64,000 bases of DNA from Arcuatula senhousia (GCA_963971305.1 OZ020306.1:61044686-61108685), one strand, 5' to 3'; positions 50,201-63,000 are shown, counted from the stretch's first letter. Program-made: numbers and translations. The notes: generated by a model not told the origin, from the letters alone.

Positions 50201-53200
50201 CCATGTTTTGCTATGTGAAACCCCAAAAATCATTCTGATCAAATTTTAAAATAGTAGGTGCACATCTACATTATGTCACAAAGATTGTGTGTAAGTGTCA
50301 TGAAAATCCATCAAGGGGTTTAGGAGGAGTTGCAGATAAGAGATGGGTACCCCCATGTAGCCTAATGGCTAAGTCCATGTTTTGCTATGTGAAACCCCAA
50401 AAATCATTCTGATCAAACTTTCAAATAGTAGTTACACATGTACATTATCCCACAAAGATTCTGTGTAAGTTTCATGACAATCCATCAAGGGGTTTAGGAC
50501 GAGTTGTGGATAAGAGAAGGGTACCCCCATGTAGTCGAATGCCTAAGTCCATGTTTTGTTATGGAAAATCCATTAAATCGTTCTGATCAAATTTTAAAAT
50601 AGTACGTGCACATCTACATTATGTCACAAAGATTGTGTGTAAGTTTCATGAAAATCCATCAAGGGGTTTAGGAGATAAGAGATAGGCACCCCCGTGTAGC
50701 CGAATGGCTAAGTCCATGTTTTGCTAGGGGAAACCCCAAAAATCATTCTGATCAAATTTTAAAATAGTAGTTACACATCTACATTATCCCACAAAGATTC
50801 TGTGTAAGTTTCATGACAATCCATCAAGGGGTTTAGGACGAGTTGTGGATAAGAGAAGGGTACCCCCATGTAGTCGAATGCCTAAGTCCATGTTTTGCTA
50901 TGGAAAATCCATTAAATCATTCTGATCAAATTTTAAAATAGTAGGTACACATCTACATTATGTCACAAAGATTGTGTGTAAGTTTCATGAAAATCCATCG
51001 GGGGGTTTAGGAGGAGTTGCGGATAAGAGATGGGCAACCCAATGTAGTCGAATGGCTGAGTCCATGTATTATTATGGGAAACCCCAAAATCATTCTGATC
51101 AAACTTTCAAATAGTAGGTGCACATCTACATTATGTCACAAACATTGTGTGTAAGTTTCATGAAAATCCATCAAGGGGTTTAGGAGATAAGAGATAGGCA
51201 CCCCCGTGTAGCCGAATGGCTAAGTCCATGTTTTGCTAGGGGAAACCCCAAAAATCATTCTGATCAAATTTTAAAATAGTAGTTACACATCAACATTATC
51301 CCACAAAGATTCTGTGTAAGTTTCATGACAATCCATCAAGGGGTTTAGGACGAGTTGTGGATAAGAGAAGGGTACCCCCATGTAGTCGAATGCCTAAGTC
51401 CATGTTTTGCTATGGAAAATCCATTAAATCATTCTGATCAAATTTTAAAATAGTAGGTACACATCTACATTATGTCACAAAGATTGTGTGTAAGTTTCAT
51501 GAAAATCCATCAAGGGGTTTAGGAGGAGTTGCAGATAAGAGATGGGCAACCCAATGTAGTCGAATGGCTGAGTCCATGTATTATTATGGGAAACCCCAAA
51601 ATCATTCTGATCAAACTTTCAAATAGTAGGTGCACATCTACATTATGTCACAAACATTGTGTGTAAGTTTCATGAAAATCCATCAAGGGGTTTAGGAGAT
51701 AAGAGATAGGCACCCCCGTGTAGCCGAATGGCTAAGTCCATGTTTTGCTAGGGGAAACCCCAAAAATCATTCTGATCAAATTTTAAAATAGTAGTTACAC
51801 ATGAACATTATCCCACAAAGATTCTGTGTAAGTTTCATGACAATCCATCAAGGGGTTTAGGACGAATTGTGGATAAGAGAAGGGTACCCCCATGTAGTCG
51901 AATGCCTAAGTTCATGTTTTGCTATGGGAAATCCATAAAATCATTCTGATCTAATTTTGAAATAATAGGTACACATCTACATTATGTCACAAAGATTGTG
52001 TGTAAGTTTCATGAAAATCCATCAAGGGGTTTAGGAGGAGTTGCAGATAAGAGATGGGCAACCCCATGTAGCCGAATGGCTGAGTCCATGTATTATTATG
52101 GGAAACCCCAAAATCATTCAGATAAAACTTGCAAATAGTAGTTGCACATCTACATTATGTCACAAACATTGTGTGTAAGTTTCATGAAAATCCATCAAGG
52201 GGTTTAGGAGATAAGAGATAGGCACCCCCGTGTAGCCGAATGGCTAAGTCCATGTTTTGCTAGGGGAAACCCCAAAAATCATTCTGATCAAATTTTAAAA
52301 TAGTAGTTACACATCTACATTATCCCACAAAGATACTGTGTAAAAGTTTCATGACAATCCATCAAGGGGTTTAGGACGAGTTGTGGATAAGAGAAGGGTA
52401 CCCCCATGTAGTCGAATGCCTAAGTCCATGTTTTGCTATGGGAAATCCATAAAATCATTCTGATCAAATTTTAAAATAGTAGGTGCACATCCACATTATG
52501 TCACAAAGATTGTGTGTAAGTTTCATTAAAAACCATCAAGGGGTTTAGGAGGAGTTGCGGATAAGAGATGGGCACCCCCATGTAGCCGAATGGCTAAGTC
52601 CATGTTTTGTTATGGAAAATCCATTAAATCGTTCTGATCAAATTTTAAAATAGTACGTGCACATCTACATTATGTCACAAAGATTGTGTGTAAGTTTCAT
52701 GAAAATCCATCAAGGGGTTTAGGAGATAAGAGATAGGCACCCCCGTGTAGCCGAATGGCTAAGTCCATGTTTTGCTAGGGGAAACCCCAAAAATCATTCT
52801 GATCAAATTTTAAAATAGTAGGTGCACATCTACATTATGTCACAAAGATTGTGTGTAAGTTTCATGAAAATCTATCAAGGGGTTTAGGAGGAGTTGCAGA
52901 TAAGAGATGGGCGACCCCAGTAGCCGAATGGCTAAGTCCATGTTTTGCTATGTGAAACCCTAAAAATCATTCTGATCAAATTTTAAAATAATAGATGCAC
53001 ATCTACATTATGTCACAAAGATTATGTGTAAGTTTCATGAAAATCCATCAAGGAGTTTAGGAGGAGTTGCAGATAAAAGATGGGCACCCCCGTGTAGCCG
53101 AATGGCTAAGTCCATGTTTTGCTATGGGAAACCCCAAAAATCATTCTGATCAAATTTTAAAATAGTAGGTGCACATCTACATTATGTCACAAAGATTGTG

Positions 53201-56200
53201 TGTAAGTTTCATGAAAATCTATCAAGGGGTTTAGGAGGAGTTGCAGATAAGAGATGGGTACCCCCATATAGTCGAATGGCTAAGTCCATGTTTTGCTATG
53301 GGAAATCCATAAAATCATTCTGATCAAATTTTAAAATAGTAGATACACATCTACATTATGTCACAAAGATTGTGTGTAAGTTTCATGAAAATCCATCAAG
53401 GGGTTTAGGAGGAGTTGCAGATAAGAGATGGGTGACCCCATGAAGTCGAATGGCTGAGTCCATGTTTTATTATGGGAAACCCCAAAATCATTCTGATCAA
53501 ACTTTCAAATAGTAGGTGCACATCTATATTATGTTACAAATATTGTGTAAAAGTTTCATGACAATCCATCAAGGGGTTTAGGACGAGTTGTGGATAAGAG
53601 AAGGGTACCCCCATGTAGTCGAATGCCTTAGTCCATCTTTTGCTATGGGAAATCCATAAAATCATTCTGATCAAAATTTAAAATAGTAGGTGCACATCTA
53701 CATTATGTCACAAAGATTGTGTGTAAGTTTCATTAAAAACCATCAAGGGGTTTAGGAGGAGTTGCGGATAAGAGATGGGCACCCAATGCAACCGAATGGA
53801 TAGGTCCATGTTTTGCTATGTGAAACCCCAAATATCATTCTGATCAAATTTTAAAATAGTAGGTGCACATCTACATTATGTCACAAAGATGGTGTGTAAG
53901 TTTCATGAAAATCCATCAAGGGGTTTAGGAGGAGTTGCGGATATATCCGTGTAGCCGAATGGCTAAGTCCATGTTTTGCTATGGGGAAACCCCAAAAGTC
54001 ATTCTGATCAAATTTTAAAATAGTAGGTGCACATCTACATTATGTCTTAAAGATTGTGTGCAAGTTTCATGAAAGTCCATCAAAGGGGTTTAGAAAGAGT
54101 TGCGGATAAGAGATGGGTACCCCCATGTAGTCGAATGCCTAAGTCCATGTTTTGCTATGGGAAATCCATAAAATCATTCTGATCAAATTTTAAAATAGTA
54201 GGTACACATCTACCTTATGTCACAAAAATTGTGTGTAAGTTTCATGAAAATCCATCAAGGGGTTTAGGAGGAGTTGCAGATAAGAGATGGGCAACCCCAT
54301 GTAGTCGAATGGCTGAGTCCATGTATTATTATGGGAAACCCCAAAATTATTCTGATAAAACTTTCAAATAGTAGGTGCACATCTACATTATGTCACAAAC
54401 ATTGTGTGTAAGTTTCATGAAAATCCATCAAGGGGTTTAGGAGATAAGAGAGGCACCCCCGTGTAGCCGAATGGCTAAGTCCATGTTTTGCTAGGGGAAA
54501 CCCCAAAAATCATTCTGATCAAATTTTAAAATAGTAGTTACACATCTACATTATCCCACAAAGATTTTGTGTAAAAGTTTCATGACAATCCATCAAGGGG
54601 TTTAGGACGAGTTGTGGATAAGAGAAGGGTACCCCCATGTAGTCGAATGCCTAAGTCCATGTTTTGCTATGGGAAATCCATAAAATCATTCTGATCAAAT
54701 TTTAAAATAGTAAGTGCACATCCACATTATGTCACAAAGATTGTGTGTAAGTTTCATTAAAACCATCAAGGGTTTTAGGAGGAGTTGCGGATAAGAGATG
54801 GGCACCCCTATGTAGCCGAATGGCTAAGTCAATGTTTTGCTATGTGAAAACCCAAAAATCATTCTGATCAAATTTTAAAATAGTAGGTGCACATCTACAT
54901 TATGTCACAAAGATTGTGTGTAAGTGTCATGAAAATCCATCAAGGGGTTTAGGAGGAGTTGCAGATAAGAGATGGGTACCCCCATATAGTCGAATGGCTA
55001 AGTCCATGCTTTGCTATGGGAAACCCAGAAAATCGTTCTGATCAAATTTTAAAATAGTACGTGCACATCTACATTATGTCACAAATATTGTGTGTAAGTT
55101 TCATAAAAATGCATCAAGGGGTTTAGGAGGAGTTGCAGATAAGAGATAGGCACCCCCTTGTAGCCGAATGGCTAAGTCCATGTTTTGCTATGTGAAACCC
55201 CAAATATCATTCTGATCAAATTTTAAAATAGTAGGTGCACATCTACATTATGTCACAAAGATGGTGTGTAAGTTTCATGAAAATCCATCAAGGGGTTTAG
55301 GAGGAGTTGCGGATATATCCGTGTAGCCGAATGGCTAAGTCCATGTTTTGCTATGGGGAAACCCCAAAAGTCATTCTGATCAAATTTTAAAATAGTAGGT
55401 GCACATCTACATTATGTCTCAAAGATTGTGTGCAAGTTTCATGAAAGTCCATCAAAGGGGTTTAGAAGGAGTTGCGGATAAGAGATGGGTACCCCCATGT
55501 AGTCGAATGCCTAAGTCCATGTTTTGCTATGGGAAATCCATAAAATCATTCTGATCAAATTTTAAAATAGTAGGTACACATCTACATTATGTGACAAAGA
55601 TTGTGTGTAAGTTTCATGAAAATCCATCAAGGGGTTTAGGAGGAGTTGCAGATAAGAGATGGGCAACCCCATGTAGTCGAATGGCTGAGTCCATGTATTA
55701 TTATGGGAAACCCCAAAATCATTCTGATAAAACTTTCAAATAGTAGGTGCACATCTACATTATGTCAAAAACATTGTGTGTAAGTTTCATGAAAATCCAT
55801 CAAGGGGTTTAGGAGATAAGAGAGGCACCCCCGTGTAGCCGAATGGCTAAGTCCATGTTTTGCTAGGGGAAACCCCAAAAAACATTCTGATCAAATTTTA
55901 AAATAGTAGTTACACATCTACATTATCCCACAAAGATTCTGTGTAAAAGTTTCATGACAATCCATCAAGGGGTTTAGGACAAGTTGTGGATAAGAGAAGG
56001 GTACCCCCATGTAGTCGAATGCCTAAGTCCATGTTTTGCTATGGGAAATCCATAAAATCATTCTGATCAAATTTTAAAATAATAAGTGCACATCCACATT
56101 ATGTCACAAAGATTGTGTGTAAGTTTCATTAAAAACCATCAAGGGTTTTAGGAGGAGTTGCGGATAAGAGATGGGCACCCCTATGTAGCCGAATGGCTAA

Positions 56201-59200
56201 GTCAATGTTTTGCTATGTGAAAACCCAAAAATCATTCTGATCAAATTTTAAAATAGTAGGTGCACATCTACATTATGTCACAAAGATTGTGTGTAAGTGT
56301 CATGAAAATCCATCAAGGGGTTTAGGAGGAGTTGCAGATAAGAGATGGGTACCCCCATATAGTCGAATGGCTAAGTCCATGCTTTCCTATGGGAAACCCA
56401 GAAAATCGTTCTGATCAAATTTTAAAATAGTACGTGCACATCTACATTATGTCACAAAGATTGTGTGTAAGTTTCATAAAAATGCATCAAGGGGTTTAGG
56501 AGGAGTTGCAGATAAGAGATAGGCACCCCCTTGTAGCCGAATGGCTAAGTCCATGTTTTGCTAGGGGAAACCCCAAAAATCATTATGATCAAATTTTAAA
56601 ATAGTAGTTACACATGTACATTATCCCACAAAGATTCTGTGTAAGTTCCATGACAATCCATCAAGGGGTTTAGGACGAGTTGTGGATAAGAGAAGGGTAC
56701 CCCCATGTAGTCGAATGCCTAAGTCCATGTTTTGCTATGGGAAATCCATAAAATCATTCTGATCAAACTTTAAAATAATAGATGCACATCTACATTATGT
56801 CACAAAGATTATGTGTAAGTTTCATGAAAATCCATCAAGGAGTTTAGGAGGAGTTGCAGATAAGAGATGGGCACCCCCGTGTAGCCGAATGGCTAAGTCC
56901 ATGTTTTGCTATGGGAAACCCCAAAAATCATTCTGATCAAATTTTAAAATAGTAGGTGCACATCTACATTATGTCACAAAGATTGTGTGTTAGTTTCATG
57001 AAAATCCATCAAGGGGTTTAGGAGGAGTTGCAGATAAGAGATGGGTACCCCCATATAGTCGAATGGCTAAGTCCATGTTTTGCTATGGGAAATCCATAAA
57101 ATCATTCTGATCAAATTTTAAAATAGTAGGTACACATCTACATTATGTCACAAAGATTGTGTGTAAGTTTCATGAAAATCCATCAAGGGGTTTAGGGGGA
57201 GTTGCAGATAAGAGATGGGTGACCCCATGAAGTCGAATGGCTGAGTCCATGTATTATTATGGGAAACCCCAAAATCATTCTGATCAAACTTTCAAATAGT
57301 AGGTGCACATCTATATTATGTTACAAATATTGTGTAAAAGTTTCATGACAATCCATCAAGGGGTTTAGGACGAGTTGTGGATAAGAGAAGGGTACCCCCA
57401 TGTAGTCGAATGCCTTAGTCCATGTTTTGCTATGGGAAATCCATAAAATCATTCTGATCAAATTTTAAAATAGTAGGTGCACATCTACATTATGTCACAA
57501 AGATTGTGTGTAAGTTTCATTAAAAACCATCAAGGAGTTTAGGAGGAGTTGCGGATAAGAGATGGGCACCCCATGCAACCGAATGGCTAGGTCCATGTTT
57601 TGCTATGTGAAACCCCAAAGATCATTCTGATCAAATTTTAAAATAGTAGGTGCACATCTACATTATGTCACAAAGATTGTGTGTAAGTTTCATTAAAAAC
57701 CATCAAGGGGTTTAGGAGGAGTTGCGGATAAGAGATGGGCACCCCATGCAACCGAATGGCTAGGTCCATGTTTTGCTATGTGAAACCCCAAATATCATTC
57801 TGATCAAATTTTAAAATAGTAGGTGCACATCTACATTATGTCACAAAGATGGTGTGTAAGTTTCATGAAAATCCATCAAGGGGTTTAGGAGAAGTTGCGG
57901 ATATATCCGTGTAGCCGAATGGCTAAGTCCATGTTTTGCTATGGGGAAACCCCAAAAGTCATTCTGATCAAATTTTAAAATAGTAAGTGCACATCTACAT
58001 TATGTCTCAAAGATTGTGTGCAAGTTTCATGAAAGTCCATCAAAGGGGTTTAGAAGCAGTTGCGGATAAGAGATGGGTACCCCCATGTAGTCGAATGGCT
58101 GAGTCCATGTATTATTATGGGAAACCCCAAAATCATTCTGATAAAACTTTCAAATAGTAGGTGCATATCTACATTATGTCACAAACATTGTGTGTAAGTT
58201 TCATGAAAATCCATCAAGGGGTTTAGGAGATAAGAGAGGCACCCCGTGTAGCCGAATGGCTAAGTCCATGTTTTGCTAGGGGAAACCCCAAAAATCATTC
58301 TGATCAAATTTTAAAATAGTAGTTACACATCTACATTATCCCACAAAGATTCTGTGTAAAAGTTTCATGACAATCCATCAAGGGGTTTAGGACGAGTTGT
58401 GGATAAGAGAAGGGTACCCCCATGTAGTCGAATGCCTAAGTCCATGTTTTGCTATAGGAAATCCATAAAATCATTCTGATCAAATTTTAAAATAGTAAGT
58501 GCACATCCACATTATGTCACAAAGATTCTGTGTAAGTTTCATTAAAAACCATCAAGGGTTTTAGGAGGAGTTGCGGATAAGAGATGGGCACCCCCATGTA
58601 GCCGAATGGCTAAGTCAATGTTTTGCTATGTGAAAACCCAAAAATCATTCTGATCAAATTTTAAAATAGTAGGTGCACATCTACATTATGTCACAAAGAT
58701 TGTGTGTAAGTTTCATTAAAATCCATCAAGGGGTTTACGAGGAGTTGCGGATAAGAGATGGGCACCCCATGTAGCCTAATGGCTAAGTCCATGTTTTGCT
58801 ATGTGAAACCCCAAAAATCATTCTGATCAAATTTTAAAATAGTAGGTGCACATCTACATTATGTCACAAAGATTGTGTGTAAGTGTCATGAAAATCCATC
58901 AAGGGGTTTAGGAGGAGTTGCAGATAAGAGATGGGTACCCCCATATAGTCGAATGGCTAAGTCCATGTTTTGCTATGGGAAACCCAGAAAATCGTTCTGA
59001 TCAAATTTTAAAATAGTACGTGCACATCTACATTATGTCACAAAGATTGTGTGTAAGTTTCATAAAAATGCATCAAGGGGTTTAGGAGGAGTTGCAGATA
59101 AGAGATAGGCACCCCCTTGTAGCCGAATGGCTAAGTCCATGTTTTGCTAGGGGAAACCCCAAAAATCATTATGATCAAATTTTAAAATAGTAGTTACACA

Positions 59201-59426
59201 TGTACATTATCCCACAAAGATTCTGTGTAAGTTTCATGACAATCCATCAAGGGGTTTAGGACGAGTTGTGGATAAGAGAAGGGTACCCCCATGTAGTCGA
59301 ATGCCTAAGTCCATGTTTTGCTATGGGAAATCCATAAAATCATTCTGATCAAATTTTAAAATAGTAGGTACACATCTACATTATGTCACAAAGATTATGT
59401 GTAAGTTTCATGAAAATCCATCAAGG
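44300..59426. repeat. Diverse right part of the satellite with 8.4-8.6 kb duplication
   Basis: This part holds more monomer variants than the centre: GGGTGACCCC with GAAGTCG, GCACCCCATGCAACCG, TAGTTAC A-types, and six of the seven CGGATATATCCG monomers. Markers repeat at about 8590 bases: 48976 and 57568, 49150 and 57742, 48627 and 57218, 50146 and 58734. Upstream of about 48 kb the offset is 8413, so monomers were lost or gained in one copy. Additional partial copies lie at about 52.9-55.3 kb. The array ends within a monomer at CCATCAAGG (59418-59426). Confidence 0.7.
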
Positions 59427-60003
59427 ATTATTGTTTGAAGTGTTGTGTCGGATTTAAAATCGATACGTTTGATTTTTTTACATCAGTCGATTGATGATTC
59501 TCAGCTAGCTGTCAGTAACAGCGAGTGTTCTATAGAGTTCCTTTACCGTCCTTTTGTTTGTTCTTGTTTTTTGTCTTAGGTTCTCTCTAGTAGAATTGGA
59601 CTCTGATCGATTTGATTTTTATTGTGTGTTTAGTTTTTGTGCTTTTTCTAGGAATATTGATAGGGGGAAGGTTGGGTCCAAAAAACTAGTTTAACCCCGC
59701 CACATATTACATGTGCCTGTCCTAAGCCAGGAAGCTTTGACAAAGCTTTCGTTTGTACTTGTCTTTTTGATGTTTTCTGTTACTTGTTTAAGAAGGGGGT
59801 CTATCTGTGACTATTTCAGGGCTGGATTTGAATTATATGCATCTTATTTAGACCATGGGCCAATTGCAGAACCGCGAGCAGTGCCAAATGGCCTCGTTGA
59901 AGGCTGCTGGCGGTTGTCCATTGTGGTTTTTCTAAATTGCCGTTTAATTGTGGGCTGTGTCGCGTACACTTATTCCACATCTCATTATTTTCTAATCATG
60001 TGA
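59427..60003 (+). repeat. Bivalve-type dispersed repeat bordering the satellite
   Basis: Unique-looking AT-rich sequence starts at the satellite edge. Segments such as GTTTAACCCCGCCACAT (59691-59707) followed by ATGTGCCTGTCCTAAG (59710-59725), plus the later GTTGAAGG and ATTCCACATCTCATT, match in order a high-copy repeat I remember from mussel genomes. That is recognition from memory, not a search. There is no terminal repeat or poly-A signature that I can place, so class and exact ends are unknown. An ORF of 96 residues at 59713-60003 lies in it and is not credible as a gene. Confidence 0.5.
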
Positions 60004-63000
60004 ACCAGATCTCTTGGACCAAAACAAATAACATTTACATAAAATAATTCAAAACAATATTGTTAGATGGAAAAGGGAACCTAAAATAATAACAAGTATT
60101 AGCTTTTCAAAAAGCTGGGGAAGCTTCGCTTTAGCAGCATTTAAAGGAAAGGAAAGTGTTTATCGGTTTATATTTAAAAATGACAAGTCACTGGTCTACT
60201 AGAACTTTATAGAATGTATCAGGAACATGCCTATAATTACAATGCATAAGAAATATTGCAGTGAGCTGAAGGTCATTTTATAAGAAAATAACAGATTTCT
60301 GTTTAATGTTCAGTTTCTCTGTTACAGTTGCTTTGCCATATTATAATGGTCTCCTTTAAGGATCAGTGGCCATTAAAATTGATATCTTATAACGCCAATA
60401 AGTTATTACTGAGTCTTTGTCTAATTGGTCTAATTAAATGATTTTTGAGGACGAATAGTAATGGCTAACTAAATATGGAAGACATATGTTGCATGCTCCT
60501 TATGAAAGTTGGTCAACCGAATGAAAATGAGTGGTTCATGAGTTTCGGGTATAAAATTGCTCGACACAATAGAACATTATAAGAGGTAGCTAAATGTACG
60601 CGTTTATAAAGGGACAATTACGCAGGTATGTTAATGCCGTTTGAGAAACAATATCCGGAATTTCGATTTTTACCGTTTTTGACTCGAATCGTATATTTTA
60701 TGACGTTAGGAGAATATGTCATTTCCGCTTAAGTTTTATGACGTTTATGTAAATAATACACTATTTATGGACATTTCTTTATATGTTGTTACAACAACAC
60801 AACTATCTAGTCAATTTGAAACGTATTTATCACAGCAAATACTTGTAACAATGAGACAGTAAAGCATTTTTAGTATTGGTTTTCATGATCCCGAAGAAGC
60901 TTTTGTTTTGACGGCGACGACTCAACAGGTGCGCCATTTAGAAAATGTTAACAAAATTTTGTTTTGGTGAGAATGGAGACAAACCATACTTTCCAGGTTA
61001 ACAAGTAAGTTCTATCTTTTATTTCTAATGTCATATGTGCTTAAATTTACACAATAAAACATGTTGGCATTGCTTCTACAAAAAAAGGGGGAGGTACTTG
61101 CTTTTATTTATTTATTTAAAAACTTTAAAATCCCATTTATTATATAGATCTACATTTAGCATTATATGCATTACCTAAATAAAAGTCTTGGGCAACATAG
61201 ATCTGAAAAAATACATGATTTTTATGTTTTTCTGAAAGTTTACATGTTAAAATTTTGATATTTGAAAAATAATAAGCACTTTTAAAAGCATACAGTTTGG
61301 TTTATCTAAGATGGGTATTTTTATAATGAGAAGATGCTTTATGCATATGTACATTTATCTTTTTTCTAATATTAATCTACCATTTGCTATGAAGGTTTTC
61401 ATTTTTGCATTTCAAAGTATAGAATAGCATCTTTTTTGAGTTAAAAGTGAATTGTATGTCAAATTGTACTATGTTTTTTGTAATCCATTTTCTTTAATAA
61501 AATATAGCATGTGATGAATGTCATTTTAATCATTTTAAAATATTTGTTTTATTATTTTCAGCTTGCAATTTTCTTCCTTGATGAAATCTGATGTGTGGTT
61601 TTTACAAAGAGAAGTTATTCTATTGGCAGTTATACTATTATGATGTTAAACTAAATGAATGTGTGACTTTTATAGGATGGATGTTATATTCTATGGAATT
61701 CAATGAAGGAGACATCATCCCTTATTAGTTTATACATAATTATATACATGTATACATTTCAAGAAATTGAGGAGCTTGAGTTTTCAAAGTGTGAATAATA
61801 AAAGTGGTTATTTCATTAAATGAAGACATAGAATAATTGTGTGCACTTGTATGATGAAAGTTAATATTCTCACTCTGTGAAACTCAATGAAGGATCACCA
61901 CCCTTTGGAATGGATAGCTGTATGTGTTTAAGTGTTATTATTCACAGTATAAAAAAGTTTTGTTGTGACATTCTGTTCTTTTTTTTTCACAAATGCATTA
62001 TTATTGTTTTAATAGCAACCAATATGACCAGATATACTTTAGTTTGGATAAAAAATATAAGTCAAAAATGTAAATCCTTTGATTGACAAAAAGTACATTT
62101 CATACTTAAACAAAGACAAAGCATGAAGACCAAAAGGACACAAAAATCATGCATATAAAACAAATTTACATTAAAAAAAATACTTGAGCATAATTTCATA
62201 TACTCAGATCATTTAAATTAAATTCTTTCAATGAAATGAGTGAAAAGTCAGAGATATAAAACAGTATTTATGGAACAACAAAATGAATATAAGTACTGAG
62301 TCTGATAGAAATCAAAGCAACTGTAAACACCATGCATGGACACTGTACACTTTTTCAAACAGATTTTACTCATGAAAATAAATTATAAGGCAAAACAGAA
62401 ACACATGCAGCAATAAGAAAAAAATAGTATGATAAATATGGAATATGATGATCCTGAGTTGTGTTCAGTTGAATTTAACATAAGTTAGGAGCTTTGCTTT
62501 GTAACTTAATAGATTTGTTTAACTTAATGGAACCTATAGTCTTAAACTAACAAAAAAAGTCACAGTAAAAAAAGTAGCAGTGAAATGGGTTGAGGTTCTA
62601 TGACATAAAACTATTGCATTATCTGTAGTCAGTCATTCTCAAAATTATGGCCCTCTATACCCAACAAAAATATTGATTTCGGATGTTTCCAACAAAATAG
62701 TTTTAAAGAGATAAGTTGATTGTATAGACTTTGCTGGTCAATTTCTGAAAATTTCATACCCAAATGTCATTTAGCAAAGATGTGACGATATTTTAAAGTT
62801 AATGCGAAAATTAGCCGTAACGTACGTTAAATAATGTAAAGAGATGATTAATATCTGCAAATGAGTATAGATAATGTGTTTCAAAAGTTTGCATCAATGC
62901 GCAATCCTCTTGGGAAATGATATACAAACCAAAATATAGTCATTTATATTACATATGAATAGTTTTTTTCTCCAAAATTGGTCTATAAAATGTTTGCAAT

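Larger units (their letters stand above)
3628..59426. repeat. Tandem satellite array, about 171-bp monomer, about 320 copies, with higher-order structure
   Basis: The array is head-to-tail throughout, interrupted only by two SINE-like insertions. The repeat phase is easily followed by CCATCAAGGGGTTTAGG, GTAGCCGAATGGCTAAGTCC, TTCTGATCAAATTTTAAAAT and CACAAAGATT. Spacing between phase marks is about 165-176 bases. I distinguish at least six monomer variants. A has GGAGATAAGAGATAGGCAC and CTAGGGGAAA. B has GGACGAGTTGTGG and GCCTAAG. C has GTTGCGGATAAG and GCTATGTGAAA. D has GTTGCAGATAAG with AATCG. E has GGCTGAG and TATTATTATGGG. F has CGGATATATCCG. A and B often alternate. There is no shared reading frame and no spacer-like unique sequence. 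The count is the SINE-free length divided by 171. A structural role (centromeric, subtelomeric or interstitial heterochromatin) cannot be decided from sequence. Confidence 0.97.

Noticed and set aside
3628..59426. CRISPR array
   Set aside because: There are no unique spacers between repeats, the unit is about 171 bp with variation along all of it, and the context is eukaryotic.
3628..59426. Primate alpha satellite, because the monomer length is also 171
   Set aside because: The sequence is unrelated, no CENP-B-box-like motif was found, and flanking elements are invertebrate. The length match is coincidental.
59713..60003. A 96-residue ORF with hydrophobic stretches
   Set aside because: It lies wholly in a dispersed repeat, has no recognisable domain, and starts and stops without transcript signals.
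61877..62086. A 69-residue ORF
   Set aside because: Low-complexity translation of AT-rich DNA, with no domain and no support from the other features.
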